From positions 1 to 5,740 of the forward strand of contig CAZBMJ010000069.1 in NCBI GenBank assembly GCA_964493205.1: a DNA stretch of 5,740 bases. Direction: 5' to 3'. The stretch comes from CAZBMJ01 sp964493205 (GTDB lineage: Bacteria; Myxococcota; UBA727; JABDBI01). The notes under the pieces were generated by a model that saw only the letters and a program-made list of their open reading frames with translations, did not search any database and was not told where the DNA came from. Positions 1-5,352 of the stretch are shown here, one piece after another. The position numbers were made by a program, and so were the translations under genes. Each line of letters opens with the position of its first letter. The stretch's first letter is position 1.

Positions 1-225
1 GGAACTTGGATGGGTTGTGTTTATATAGAAGATAATGACTTCTGGACTAATTTTGTAAAAACAGATATAGTTAAAGGTTTTTCTATTGAAATAAATGGCT
101 TCTTATCAAGACAAGATTTTAATAAAAAATTTGATGCTTGGGCAAAAGTAGAAGAGATAGTGAAATCAGGTAATAATGATGAAGCTATGTTAGAAGCTCT
201 TGAACAATTATTCAATAATTTCTAA
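1..225 (+). CDS. XkdF-like prohead serine protease, C-terminal fragment (5' end outside window)
   Basis: The reading frame is open from base 1 (Gly-Thr-Trp before the first Met at base 10), so the gene starts upstream and only about 74 C-terminal residues are present. The fragment begins GTWM, then an acidic stretch (IEDNDFW), a Trp-containing helix and the motif VKGFSIEI. This matches the end of phage XkdF-type proteases, which typically read G-[ST]-W-x..D..W..[IV]KGFS[IV]E. That family cleaves scaffold and capsid N-termini during prohead maturation; its catalytic residues lie in the missing part, so activity cannot be judged. The tail after residue 35 is helical and acidic (EALEQLFNNF). Position directly before a scaffold-like gene and the capsid gene fits the role. 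The Met at base 10 should not be taken as the true start. Assignment rests on the short motif and on context. Confidence 0.72.
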   Translation, partial: GTWMGCVYIEDNDFWTNFVKTDIVKGFSIEINGFLSRQDFNKKFDAWAKVEEIVKSGNNDEAMLEALEQLFNNF

Positions 226-240
226 CAAAATTTAATTTTC

Positions 241-253
241 TATATTTATATTA
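241..253 (+). promoter_or_regulatory. AT-rich 13-mer upstream of scaffold gene, candidate promoter or leader element
   Basis: TATATTTATATTA lies 24 bases before the scaffold ATG in the 52-base gap after the protease gene. The identical 13-mer occurs at 2558-2570, just before the other gene block that would need fresh transcription. It is not the Bacteroidota house-keeping promoter (TAnnTTTG). It could be a phage-specific promoter, a host -10 region, or only an AU-rich translation leader. In such AT-rich DNA, part of the match could be chance. Confidence 0.35.
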
Positions 254-277
254 TAAAACAAAAAATAATCAAAAGAA

Positions 278-889
278 ATGGATGTAAAATATGAAGCTTT
301 AAAGGTATTAAAGCAATTATTCACAAAGCAAGTTTTCGCAGACGCTAAATTGACTGATGGTACAATCGTATCAGCTGAGGCTTTTGAACCAGGTCAAGAC
401 TTATTCATTGTTGATGAAGCAGGTGAAAGATTAGTAGCACCAGATGGTGAACACACACTTGAAGACGGCACGAAAGTACTTGTTGAAGGTGGTAAAATCA
501 AAGAACTTGTAAAACAAGAAATGGAAGACAGCATCAAAGAAGAAGTTGAAATTAAAGAAGATTTAGCGGTTGAAGTAGAAGTAGAACCATTGGTTGATGA
601 AGTACCAGAAAAAGAAGATGAGATTAAAATCTTAAAAGCAATGGTAGATGAATTAATGGGTAAAGTATCTTCAATTGAAGAGGAAATGAGTAAAATGAAA
701 ACGTCATCTGATGAGACTAACAAAACAATCGCTGATGCAGTTGTTGAACTTTCAGAAAACTTTTCAAAACTACCAGCAGGTGAAAAATTAGATGTTAAAC
801 CATCTGATTTTGAATCAAAATTCTCAAAGATTACTAAGAAACATAAAAAAGAATCAGTAATAGACTGGTTACAAAAAAATAAATCCTAA
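278..889 (+). CDS. Probable capsid scaffold (prohead core) protein
   Basis: A 203-aa, strongly acidic protein between the protease and the capsid gene, the usual place of the scaffold. Residues about 18-75 look like a small beta domain built from two similar Asp-Gly-Thr units (TDGTIVSAEAFEPGQ and LEDGTKVLVEGGKI) around a Pro-Asp-Gly-Glu turn. Residues 78-115 are Glu/Lys-rich and low complexity. Residues 113-165 form a likely coiled coil (EIKILKAMVDELMGKVSSIEE). The C-terminus (180-203) is basic and helical (KITKKHKKESVIDWLQ), as in scaffold proteins that bind the inner capsid wall. In known systems scaffold fills the procapsid and is removed by the protease. The start follows the A-rich leader AAAATAATCAAAAGAA; no Shine-Dalgarno is seen. 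The function is inferred from composition, architecture and position. A head-fibre or other capsid-associated role is possible. Confidence 0.66.
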   Translation: MDVKYEALKVLKQLFTKQVFADAKLTDGTIVSAEAFEPGQDLFIVDEAGERLVAPDGEHTLEDGTKVLVEGGKIKELVKQEMEDSIKEEVEIKEDLAVEVEVEPLVDEVPEKEDEIKILKAMVDELMGKVSSIEEEMSKMKTSSDETNKTIADAVVELSENFSKLPAGEKLDVKPSDFESKFSKITKKHKKESVIDWLQKNKS

Positions 890-896
890 AAGGATT
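882..896 (+). other. Small hairpin spanning the scaffold stop codon
   Basis: AATCCT-AAA-AGGATT forms a perfect 6-bp inverted repeat with a 3-base loop, and the scaffold stop TAA (887-889) sits at the top of the 5' arm. It is followed by A-rich, not T-rich, sequence, so it is not an intrinsic terminator on the + strand. The capsid ATG is 20 bases downstream. It may be a chance repeat, or may affect RNA stability or reading into the capsid gene. Confidence 0.3.
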
Positions 897-916
897 AAAA
901 AAATAAATTAAATAAA

Positions 917-1876
917 ATGGCTTTAAATTTAGCAGGTTTAACAAAATACACTGACGAATTGGCAACAGATTTGATCTACAAGTCAATCCTTCAAGGTAGA
1001 ACATTTGAAACTGGTGTATCTATCCAGACAAATGTAAAGTATGCAGATGCTCTTAACTTAATGACTAGTGACCTTATCGGTATTGCTGGTGGTTCTTGTG
1101 GGTATTCAGCAACAGGTTCTGTAACTCTTACACAAAGAAATTTACAAGTATGTCCAATCACAGTTTTTGAAAACAAGTGTCTTAACGAGTTAGAACAATA
1201 TTGGGCAGGAAAATTAATGAGAGCAGGTTCTTACAACGAAGCTCTTCCTTTTGAGCAAGTTTATACTCAAGAAAAAGTAGAAAAAATCCAAGCATTAATT
1301 GAAGATCTTTTCTGGAAAGGTTCAAAAGATGGTAATAACACTGGTGCTGGTTCAACAACTGGTAACTTAACTCTATGTGATGGTATTATCAACACTCTTG
1401 AGTTTACATCAGCAACTAGCTCTGTAATCAGAGCAGGAGCTTCATTCTCAGGATTCGCTAATTCAGATGCAATCGCAATCATCAATGCAGTTATCGCAGC
1501 AGTAACAACTTCTGCTTCTGACATCTTAATGCAACCAAATCTTAACATCTACTTATCTTATGGTAACTTTAACACACTTACACAAGCGTTAAGAGAAGCT
1601 AACTACTACCACTACGATGCTAATCAAGGTGATTATAGAATCAATGGATACTTAGGTACTAACTTTAACGTAATCGCCGTAAGAGGTTTAAATGGAACTA
1701 ACAAAGTTGTTGCAACTTATGCAGCTAACTTATACTATGGTGTTGACCTTGAAAACGATTTCGAAACTTTCGAAATGTGGTATGAGAGATTCCAAGACTT
1801 AGTTTACTTTAGATCTAAGTTCAAAATGGGTGCTCAAGTTGCATTCCCTGAACTTGTAATCGAATATAAAGGATAA
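917..1876 (+). CDS. Major capsid protein, HK97-like fold expected
   Basis: A 319-aa protein that builds the icosahedral shell. Sequence features agree with a capsid family common in Bacteroidota and marine phages: N-terminal LAGLTKYTDELATDLIYKSIL, a repeat of beta-type segments around GGSCGYSATGSVTLTQRNL (58-76), then QVCPITVFENKCLNELEQYW (77-96), and a long helix with PFEQVYTQEKVEKIQALIEDLFWKG (111-135), as in the spine helix region of this fold. Cysteines at 61, 79, 88 and 154 are noticeable. The C-terminus ends in FRSKFKMGAQVAFPELVIEYKG, a beta-type finish. The start follows AAATAAATTAAATAAA, a typical A-rich leader. Tandem stops (TAATAA) and a strong terminator follow. Codons ending in C are frequent (10 of 20 Tyr are TAC, 16 of 26 Asn are AAC by hand count), unlike the portal gene. 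Location after scaffold, length and motifs make this the most secure call apart from the portal. Confidence 0.88.
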   Translation: MALNLAGLTKYTDELATDLIYKSILQGRTFETGVSIQTNVKYADALNLMTSDLIGIAGGSCGYSATGSVTLTQRNLQVCPITVFENKCLNELEQYWAGKLMRAGSYNEALPFEQVYTQEKVEKIQALIEDLFWKGSKDGNNTGAGSTTGNLTLCDGIINTLEFTSATSSVIRAGASFSGFANSDAIAIINAVIAAVTTSASDILMQPNLNIYLSYGNFNTLTQALREANYYHYDANQGDYRINGYLGTNFNVIAVRGLNGTNKVVATYAANLYYGVDLENDFETFEMWYERFQDLVYFRSKFKMGAQVAFPELVIEYKG

Positions 1877-1884
1877 TAAAATTA

Positions 1885-1919
1885 GAAAGGTGGGGTGATG
1901 TCCATCTCACCTTTTCTTT
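1885..1919 (+). terminator. Rho-independent terminator after the major capsid gene
   Basis: AAGGTGGGGTG (1887-1897) pairs fully with CATCTCACCTT (1903-1913), allowing two G-T wobbles, around the loop ATGTC. The stem can grow by an A-T pair and a G-T wobble outward. TTTTCTTT follows. It begins 8 bases after the capsid stop. Because the next gene starts only 34 bases after it, with no obvious separate promoter, it probably acts as a partial terminator or 3'-end stabiliser that raises capsid mRNA over downstream mRNA. Confidence 0.85.
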
Positions 1920-1953
1920 AAATACTAAGACAAAAAAAATTAAAATGTAACAT

Positions 1954-2466
1954 ATGGCTTGTATTTTAAACACAGGATACACAATCGGATGCCGTGATAA
2001 TACTGGTGGGGTTCAAACTCTTGCTATTGGAACTTGGGAACTTGGTACTACATATTCTTATGGTGTTAACGGTGAGATTACAGCTACTTCTTATGCGACA
2101 GCATCTTTCTACGAATTTGAACAATACACTGAACAATCAAGTGCAACTGGTGAGATGACAGCAAATAACGAATTTGGTACTATCTTTAACACACAGACAC
2201 TTACTTTCATTATGGAAAAAATGGACGCTGCTACAAGAGCTAAGTTTTTAATCCTTACACAAGGTAGATTTAGAGTTTTAATCAAGACTCAAAATGGTGA
2301 GTGGTTGTTAATGGGTAGATTGAATGGCGCAAGACTTTCAGCTGGATCTAACGGCCCAGGCAAAAGCTTCAGTGATTTAGCCGGATTTACTGGAACTTTG
2401 ACTGCCACAGAACCAGAGCCGATTCACATCATAGAAGAAGCAGAAGCTTTAAGATTGATAGCATAA
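1954..2466 (+). CDS. Tail-tube-like virion structural protein
   Basis: A 170-aa protein beginning MACILNTGYTIGCRDNTGGV. This opening, with a Cys near residue 3 and a Cys-Arg-Asp then Gly-Gly motif, is shared by a widespread family of Bacteroidota phage virion proteins as I recall it. The rest alternates short beta strands with one helix: FYEFEQYTEQSSATGEM (52-68), FGTIFNTQTLTFIMEKMDAATRAKFLIL (74-101), FRVLIKTQNGEWLLMGRLNGARL (106-128) and a C-terminal GFTGTLTATEPEP (144-156). A beta-sandwich with one helix and a final strand that includes Glu-Pro is what tail-tube (gpV or gp19-like) subunits show, so that is the best guess. The leader is AAAAAAAATTAAAATGTAACAT. Another ATG at 1945 is at once followed by TAA, so 1954 is the start. 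Tandem TAATAA stops and a terminator suggest an abundant product. Head decoration or a head-tail joining role is an alternative. Confidence 0.6.
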   Translation: MACILNTGYTIGCRDNTGGVQTLAIGTWELGTTYSYGVNGEITATSYATASFYEFEQYTEQSSATGEMTANNEFGTIFNTQTLTFIMEKMDAATRAKFLILTQGRFRVLIKTQNGEWLLMGRLNGARLSAGSNGPGKSFSDLAGFTGTLTATEPEPIHIIEEAEALRLIA

Positions 2467-2503
2467 TAAAGAAAATTCATATTTTCTATTATTTTTTATT
2501 AAG

Positions 2504-2531
2504 AAAACCCTCTTTAATCGGAGGGTTTTTT
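2504..2531 (+). terminator. Rho-independent terminator after the tail-tube-like gene
   Basis: AAAACCCTC (2504-2512) pairs perfectly with GAGGGTTTT (2521-2529) around an 8-base loop (TTTAATCG), followed by TTC then TTTT. The run of A before and T after makes it work on either strand. It lies 38 bases after the stop and separates the capsid and tube block from the portal block. Confidence 0.88.
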
Positions 2532-2557
2532 CTTTTCAAAAACATTTCATCTAAAAT

Positions 2558-2570
2558 TATATTTATATTA
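2558..2570 (+). promoter_or_regulatory. Second copy of the AT-rich 13-mer, candidate promoter for the portal block
   Basis: TATATTTATATTA here is identical to 241-253. It sits between a strong terminator and the next gene (ATG at 2586, 15 bases on), where transcription has to restart. This position supports a promoter role more strongly than at the first copy. No -35-like element is convincing. Confidence 0.4.
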
Positions 2571-2585
2571 AAATGAAACTAATAT

Positions 2586-2996
2586 ATGATTCATATACCA
2601 TATGGTTCTTCAAGTTCAAATATATTAAGACTGACTAAGGTTGCTACTATAATAAACCCATATTATACATTTGAATTTATAAATCAACAATCAAAAGATA
2701 CAATCATATTCACAACAGATAATATATCACCAATACCACTTATATATGATGAGTTTATAATAACATCATCAACCAGTTCAATTGGATTAACAAGTGGTGT
2801 TATAAATGTAGATAAAGGAGTTTATACCTATAATATATATGAAACACAATATCAGTATAATTTAAATATAGCATCAGCATCCTTTTTAAGGAGTGGTGAA
2901 TGTGTTATAGAAGGAAGTAATGATTTTACATATTCAGTCTTTACACAATCTGATAGTAATACAACATCTGTATTTAACATAGATGACTACTTATAA
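2586..2996 (+). CDS. Beta-rich virion protein of unknown function
   Basis: A 136-aa protein with no signal peptide or membrane segment. After a Ser-rich N-terminus (GSSSSNI, 7-13) it alternates hydrophobic strands: YYTFEFINQQS (26-36), TIIFTTDNISPIPLIYDEFII (39-59), a GLTSGVINVDKGVYTYNIYE segment (67-86) and YNLNIASASFLRSGECVIEG (91-110). The order Phe-x-Phe, then a DIS-type turn with Pro and Tyr, then G-x-[IV]-N/L..G.Y.Y.IYE, then NL..A....G...[IV] is one I recognise from a recurrent hypothetical protein in Bacteroidota phage head modules. Its job is not known to me. Small beta-rich proteins next to the portal may be head-tail joining, decoration or fibre-base proteins. The start at 2586 is the first ATG after an in-frame stop (2580-2582); an ATG at 2573 is in another frame. 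Ile is often ATA and Asn AAT here, unlike in the capsid gene. Confidence 0.6.
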   Translation: MIHIPYGSSSSNILRLTKVATIINPYYTFEFINQQSKDTIIFTTDNISPIPLIYDEFIITSSTSSIGLTSGVINVDKGVYTYNIYETQYQYNLNIASASFLRSGECVIEGSNDFTYSVFTQSDSNTTSVFNIDDYL

Positions 2997-3013
2997 AAAA
3001 ACATATCTAAAAT

Positions 3014-4147
3014 ATGCAAGCAATAAATGATAATAATTTTGAACCAACAAAAATCAGCTTCTCAGTTGTAAATCTAAATAATGAAGTTGAAGTACCATTG
3101 ATTAAAGAAACAGGTAGAAAACAATGGGTGGAATGGGGTTCTGATAATATGTTTTTTGAATATCTAATAGATATATTCACAGAACGTTCTATAACACATA
3201 GATCCATCACAGATAGAAAGATTGATATGATATCAGCGAATGGTTTTGAAACAACTGGTCAAGAATCCTTAGAATTTAAAGAGTTTCTTTTAAATAGAAT
3301 GGATAGTGATAACTTAGAAGAAGTTGTATCAAAAATCACTATGGATTATGAAGTAACAGATTCTTTCGCAATTGGAGTGATCTGGAACAATGATGGTACT
3401 AAAATAAGTCAACTTTATCATATACCTATTCAATCTTTAAGATATGATAAAGAATATTATACTTCTGACAAAGAAAGATATTTTTGGATGGCAGAAGACT
3501 GGAGTGCAGCAGGATTAAAGAAATCACCTGCTAAAAAGATACAAGAGTTTTCAACAAAGTATAAGTCTGAAAAAACACAAGTATATTACTATAAAAAATA
3601 TTCAATAGGTAATAAGTGGTACTCAGTACCTAAATATTATGGTTCTTTAAACTGGTTTATATCTGAATACGAGATAGCTCATTTTCATAAAAATGCCATA
3701 ATGAATGGATTCTCAGCAGGATTTTTACTTTCTTTTAATAGTGGAGTACCGACACCAGAAGAAATGAAAAGAGCTTATAAAGAGATACAAGATAAATTTA
3801 CTGGACCAAATGGTGCAGGTAAGTTTATACTAGCCTTCAGTAATGGTCAAGATCAAAAACCAGAATTGACTAAAATTGATCTGAATGACAGCGATAAACG
3901 TTATACAGAGTTAAATGATTTGATTAGACAGAATATATTTGTAGCTCATTCGGTTATAAATCCTATGTTATATGGTGTTTTTGTACCAGGACAATTAGGT
4001 GGTAGAACAGAATTAGAAGAGAGCTTACAGATTTTTCAAGCAGTTTATGTAAATTATAGACAAAGAGATATTGAAGGAGTTTTAAATAAACTGGCTAAAA
4101 TAAACGGTGTTAAAGAACCGATAAAATTAAAGAAATATACAATATGA
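3014..4147 (+). CDS. Phage portal protein
   Basis: A 377-aa portal, the dodecameric ring at the capsid vertex through which DNA enters and leaves and to which terminase and connector bind. Recognisable parts: the N-terminal region WVEWGSDNMFFEYLIDIF (38-55) then SITHRSITDRKIDMISANGFE (59-79), the usual start of the wing; DYEVTDSFAIGVIWNNDG (111-128); a clip-like section with YYGSLNWFISEYEIAHFHKN (208-227); NGFSAGFLLSFNSGVPTPEE (231-250); KFTGPNGAGKFILAFSNG (261-278); and the long stem and crown helices RYTELNDLIRQNIFVAHSV (296-314) and LGGRTELEESLQIFQAVYVN (328-347) with RDIEGVLNKLAKINGV (351-366). These are the hallmarks of portals in Bacteroidota phages. At 377 aa it is shorter than most portals (often 400-550). 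The leader is AAAAAAACATATCTAAAAT. The stop overlaps the next start (ATGA), so the two are translationally coupled. Tyr is TAT in 19 of 22 cases by hand count. Confidence 0.85.
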   Translation: MQAINDNNFEPTKISFSVVNLNNEVEVPLIKETGRKQWVEWGSDNMFFEYLIDIFTERSITHRSITDRKIDMISANGFETTGQESLEFKEFLLNRMDSDNLEEVVSKITMDYEVTDSFAIGVIWNNDGTKISQLYHIPIQSLRYDKEYYTSDKERYFWMAEDWSAAGLKKSPAKKIQEFSTKYKSEKTQVYYYKKYSIGNKWYSVPKYYGSLNWFISEYEIAHFHKNAIMNGFSAGFLLSFNSGVPTPEEMKRAYKEIQDKFTGPNGAGKFILAFSNGQDQKPELTKIDLNDSDKRYTELNDLIRQNIFVAHSVINPMLYGVFVPGQLGGRTELEESLQIFQAVYVNYRQRDIEGVLNKLAKINGVKEPIKLKKYTI

Positions 4148-4731
4148 TTTATTCAGCATTCATAACCGTAAAATATCTTAAAGATAATAGTCCAATTTTA
4201 ACTTATGTAAATGATGATGAATTACAAGTCTATATAAGGCCTGCACAAGATGTTTATATTCAAAAGGCTCTTGGAACTAAGTTTTATTATTCATTGATGG
4301 AAAAGATATCAAATACTTCTTTAAACACGAATGAAATAGATTTAATAACTCAATATATTCAACCAGCTCTTGTATGGTGGACAACAATGGAGTTTGCACT
4401 TTATGCTAACTATAAGATTACGAACAAAGCTGTGAGTAAACAATCATCAGATAATTCTGAACCATCTGAACTTAAAGAAGTTAATTATTTAACAACTTCA
4501 TTAAGACAAAAATCTCAATACTTTACAGATAGATTAACTAAACATCTAATGGGTAGTACAAATATATTCCCTGAATATCTTGAATATTACACAAACACTT
4601 TTGAAAATATACCATCATCAAGAGATAACTATTTTTGGGGTATTTATGTACCAGGTGGTAGATTTGATGATCCTCAAGATTGTGGTGGATTCGGAGCCAA
4701 TCCGGGGAATAGCTGGGATATTAATGTTTAA
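4144..4731 (+). CDS. Head-tail connector (adaptor) like protein
   Basis: A 195-aa protein whose ATG overlaps the portal stop (ATGA), a tight coupling typical of a partner of the portal. The N-terminal half is helical: ITVKYLKDNSPILTYVNDDELQVYIRPAQDVYIQKALGTKFYYSLMEKI (residues 7-55), then EIDLITQYIQPALVWWTTMEFALYANYKITNKAVSKQ (64-100). The pattern of AQD-x-YIQ..LGTKFY..L, a central Trp/Tyr-rich helix and a TNKAV motif is that of the gp6 or gp15-type connectors of Bacteroidota phages, as I recall the family. These form the ring under the portal and gate the DNA channel. Residues 118-136 form another helix. The C-terminal 35 residues are Gly/Pro/Asp-rich (VPGGRFDDPQDCGGFGANPG) and coded by a locally GC-rich patch, perhaps a flexible arm. 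The connector role is inferred from family pattern and coupling. Confidence 0.65.
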   Translation: MIYSAFITVKYLKDNSPILTYVNDDELQVYIRPAQDVYIQKALGTKFYYSLMEKISNTSLNTNEIDLITQYIQPALVWWTTMEFALYANYKITNKAVSKQSSDNSEPSELKEVNYLTTSLRQKSQYFTDRLTKHLMGSTNIFPEYLEYYTNTFENIPSSRDNYFWGIYVPGGRFDDPQDCGGFGANPGNSWDINV

Positions 4732-4751
4732 AAATAAATAAACCTAACCAA

Positions 4752-5051
4752 ATGGAAATAGATATTTTAAATAAATTTGCAGAGTATGGAGTGACTATGT
4801 TATTATTAGCTTTAATAGTTTTTTATTTTTATAAAAAAATAGATAAATTAGAAAACCAATTAATTGATGAAAGAAATATTTCTAATAGTAAAATAGATGA
4901 TCTTAATAAACAACTTAGAGAATCTGATAAAGAGAATATAGAAATATTAAACAAAGTCACAGATGTTATAGAGACACTAAATGATAATAACACAGAAACT
5001 ATAAAATACCTTAAATCTATTAGATTTATGCTAAAAAATAACACAGACTAA
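4752..5051 (+). CDS. Small membrane protein with coiled coil, BhlA/UviB holin-like in shape
   Basis: A 99-aa protein with a short N-terminal region (MEIDILNKFAEYG), one hydrophobic segment at about 13-28 (VTMLLLALIVFYFY) followed by Lys-Lys, then a charged helix with coiled-coil character to about residue 90 (KLENQLIDERNISNSKIDDL and ESDKENIEILNKVTDVIETL). This shape - one membrane helix, positive stop, coiled coil - is that of the BhlA/UviB group of small phage proteins, some of which act as holins. Holins make the inner-membrane holes that release the lysin. No lysin gene is near, so the holin role is only a possibility; a membrane anchor or assembly factor fits equally well. Leader AAAAATAAATAAACCTAACCAA. 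Its stop overlaps the next ATG by one base (TAATG). Confidence 0.5.
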   Translation: MEIDILNKFAEYGVTMLLLALIVFYFYKKIDKLENQLIDERNISNSKIDDLNKQLRESDKENIEILNKVTDVIETLNDNNTETIKYLKSIRFMLKNNTD

Positions 5052-5206
5052 TGAAACCAGAATATGTAGAAAAACTTGAAATTCTTAAAAATATTATAGA
5101 GAAATCTATTAAAGATATCAAAAAAAATAAACTAGAACTAGTAATCGAGAATGAAGTTGATGAAAATTCTCAAGAAGTTATTAAGGTTATAAAAATAGTA
5201 AAGTAA
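5051..5206 (+). CDS. Small hypothetical protein, 51 aa
   Basis: ATG at 5051 shares its A with the stop of the membrane-protein gene (TAATG), and the frame runs to TAA at 5204-5206. The product is MKPEYVEKLEILKNIIEKSI followed by KDIKKNKLELVIENEVDENSQ and a Val/Ile/Lys-rich end (VIKVIKIVK). It is an amphipathic helix of about 25 residues plus one or two short strands; charged, with no membrane segment or Cys. I do not recognise it. The overlap arrangement and clean codon pattern suggest a real gene expressed by translational coupling. It might be a partner of the membrane protein upstream. Confidence 0.55.
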   Translation: MKPEYVEKLEILKNIIEKSIKDIKKNKLELVIENEVDENSQEVIKVIKIVK

Positions 5207-5352
5207 TGAATATATCACTTTTAAACGCTAAGACGAGAGATCTATTAATAGATGAAGGTAAGTATCACCTTCATAAGAATAAGACGTTTAAATCAAAGAA
5301 AACGTATAATAGGAGGCAAAAACATAAACATAAAAAAACCTCTTATGATTAG
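5206..5352 (+). CDS. Very small basic protein, 48 aa, doubtful
   Basis: ATG at 5206 again shares a base with the preceding stop (TAATG), and the frame ends in TAG at 5350-5352. The product starts MNISLLNAKTRDLLIDEGKY and becomes highly basic (HLHKNKTFKSKKTYNRRQKH, then KHKKTSYD), so it could bind nucleic acid. Codon use differs from its neighbours: three of four Thr codons are ACG, two of three Arg codons are AGG, and AAG is common. The same bases carry several inverted repeats (5220-5292), and the terminator stem overlaps the last codons. A structured RNA or DNA element under a chance reading frame is therefore the main alternative. Function unknown. Confidence 0.45.
   Translation: MNISLLNAKTRDLLIDEGKYHLHKNKTFKSKKTYNRRQKHKHKKTSYD
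5220..5292. repeat. Cluster of nested inverted repeats
   Basis: TTTAAACG (5220-5227) pairs with CGTTTAAA (5285-5292), enclosing a 14-base perfect palindrome ATCTATTAATAGAT (5240-5253) and a hairpin ATGAAGGT (5252-5259) with ACCTTCAT (5267-5274) around a 7-base loop. TAAGACG occurs directly repeated at 5229-5235 and 5280-5286. Together they would allow a three-way junction of about 73 bases. The two inner elements share two bases, so the palindrome can form only a shorter stem if the hairpin forms. It could be structured RNA, a protein-binding site or coincidence. It is not a tRNA: no T-arm GTTCRA sequence is present. Confidence 0.4.

Noticed and set aside
206..220. Inverted repeat AATTATT-C-AATAATT at the end of the protease gene
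   Set aside because: It contains almost only A and T, lies in coding sequence, lacks a T tract, and is expected by chance at this base composition.
10..225. Complete 71-aa gene starting at the ATG at base 10
   Set aside because: The frame is open to base 1 and the Gly-Thr-Trp before the Met belongs to the protease family motif, so this is the end of a longer gene.
394..1548. Minus-strand open frames opposite scaffold and capsid (394-723, 991-1176, 1267-1548)
   Set aside because: They are shadows of well-supported + strand genes, with low-complexity Ser/Thr-rich or unremarkable products.
1..2037. GGAACTTGG at both 1-9 and 2029-2037 as a repeat
   Set aside because: Both copies encode Gly-Thr-Trp in unrelated proteins; the 9-base identity is most simply coincidence.
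2573..2638. Short frame of 21 codons from the ATG at 2573
   Set aside because: It overlaps the start of the 136-aa gene in another frame, with no sign of a conserved product. Most likely chance.
5220..5292. tRNA or hammerhead ribozyme
   Set aside because: The length and nested repeats invite a tRNA reading, but there is no T-arm motif or acceptor end. The hammerhead core (CTGANGA ... GAAA) is not present around the hairpin.
5311..5316. AGGAGG, a perfect Shine-Dalgarno sequence
   Set aside because: No gene starts at a suitable distance; the next ATG (5345) has a frame of only a few codons. It encodes two Arg in the 48-aa frame, and other genes here do not use such sites.
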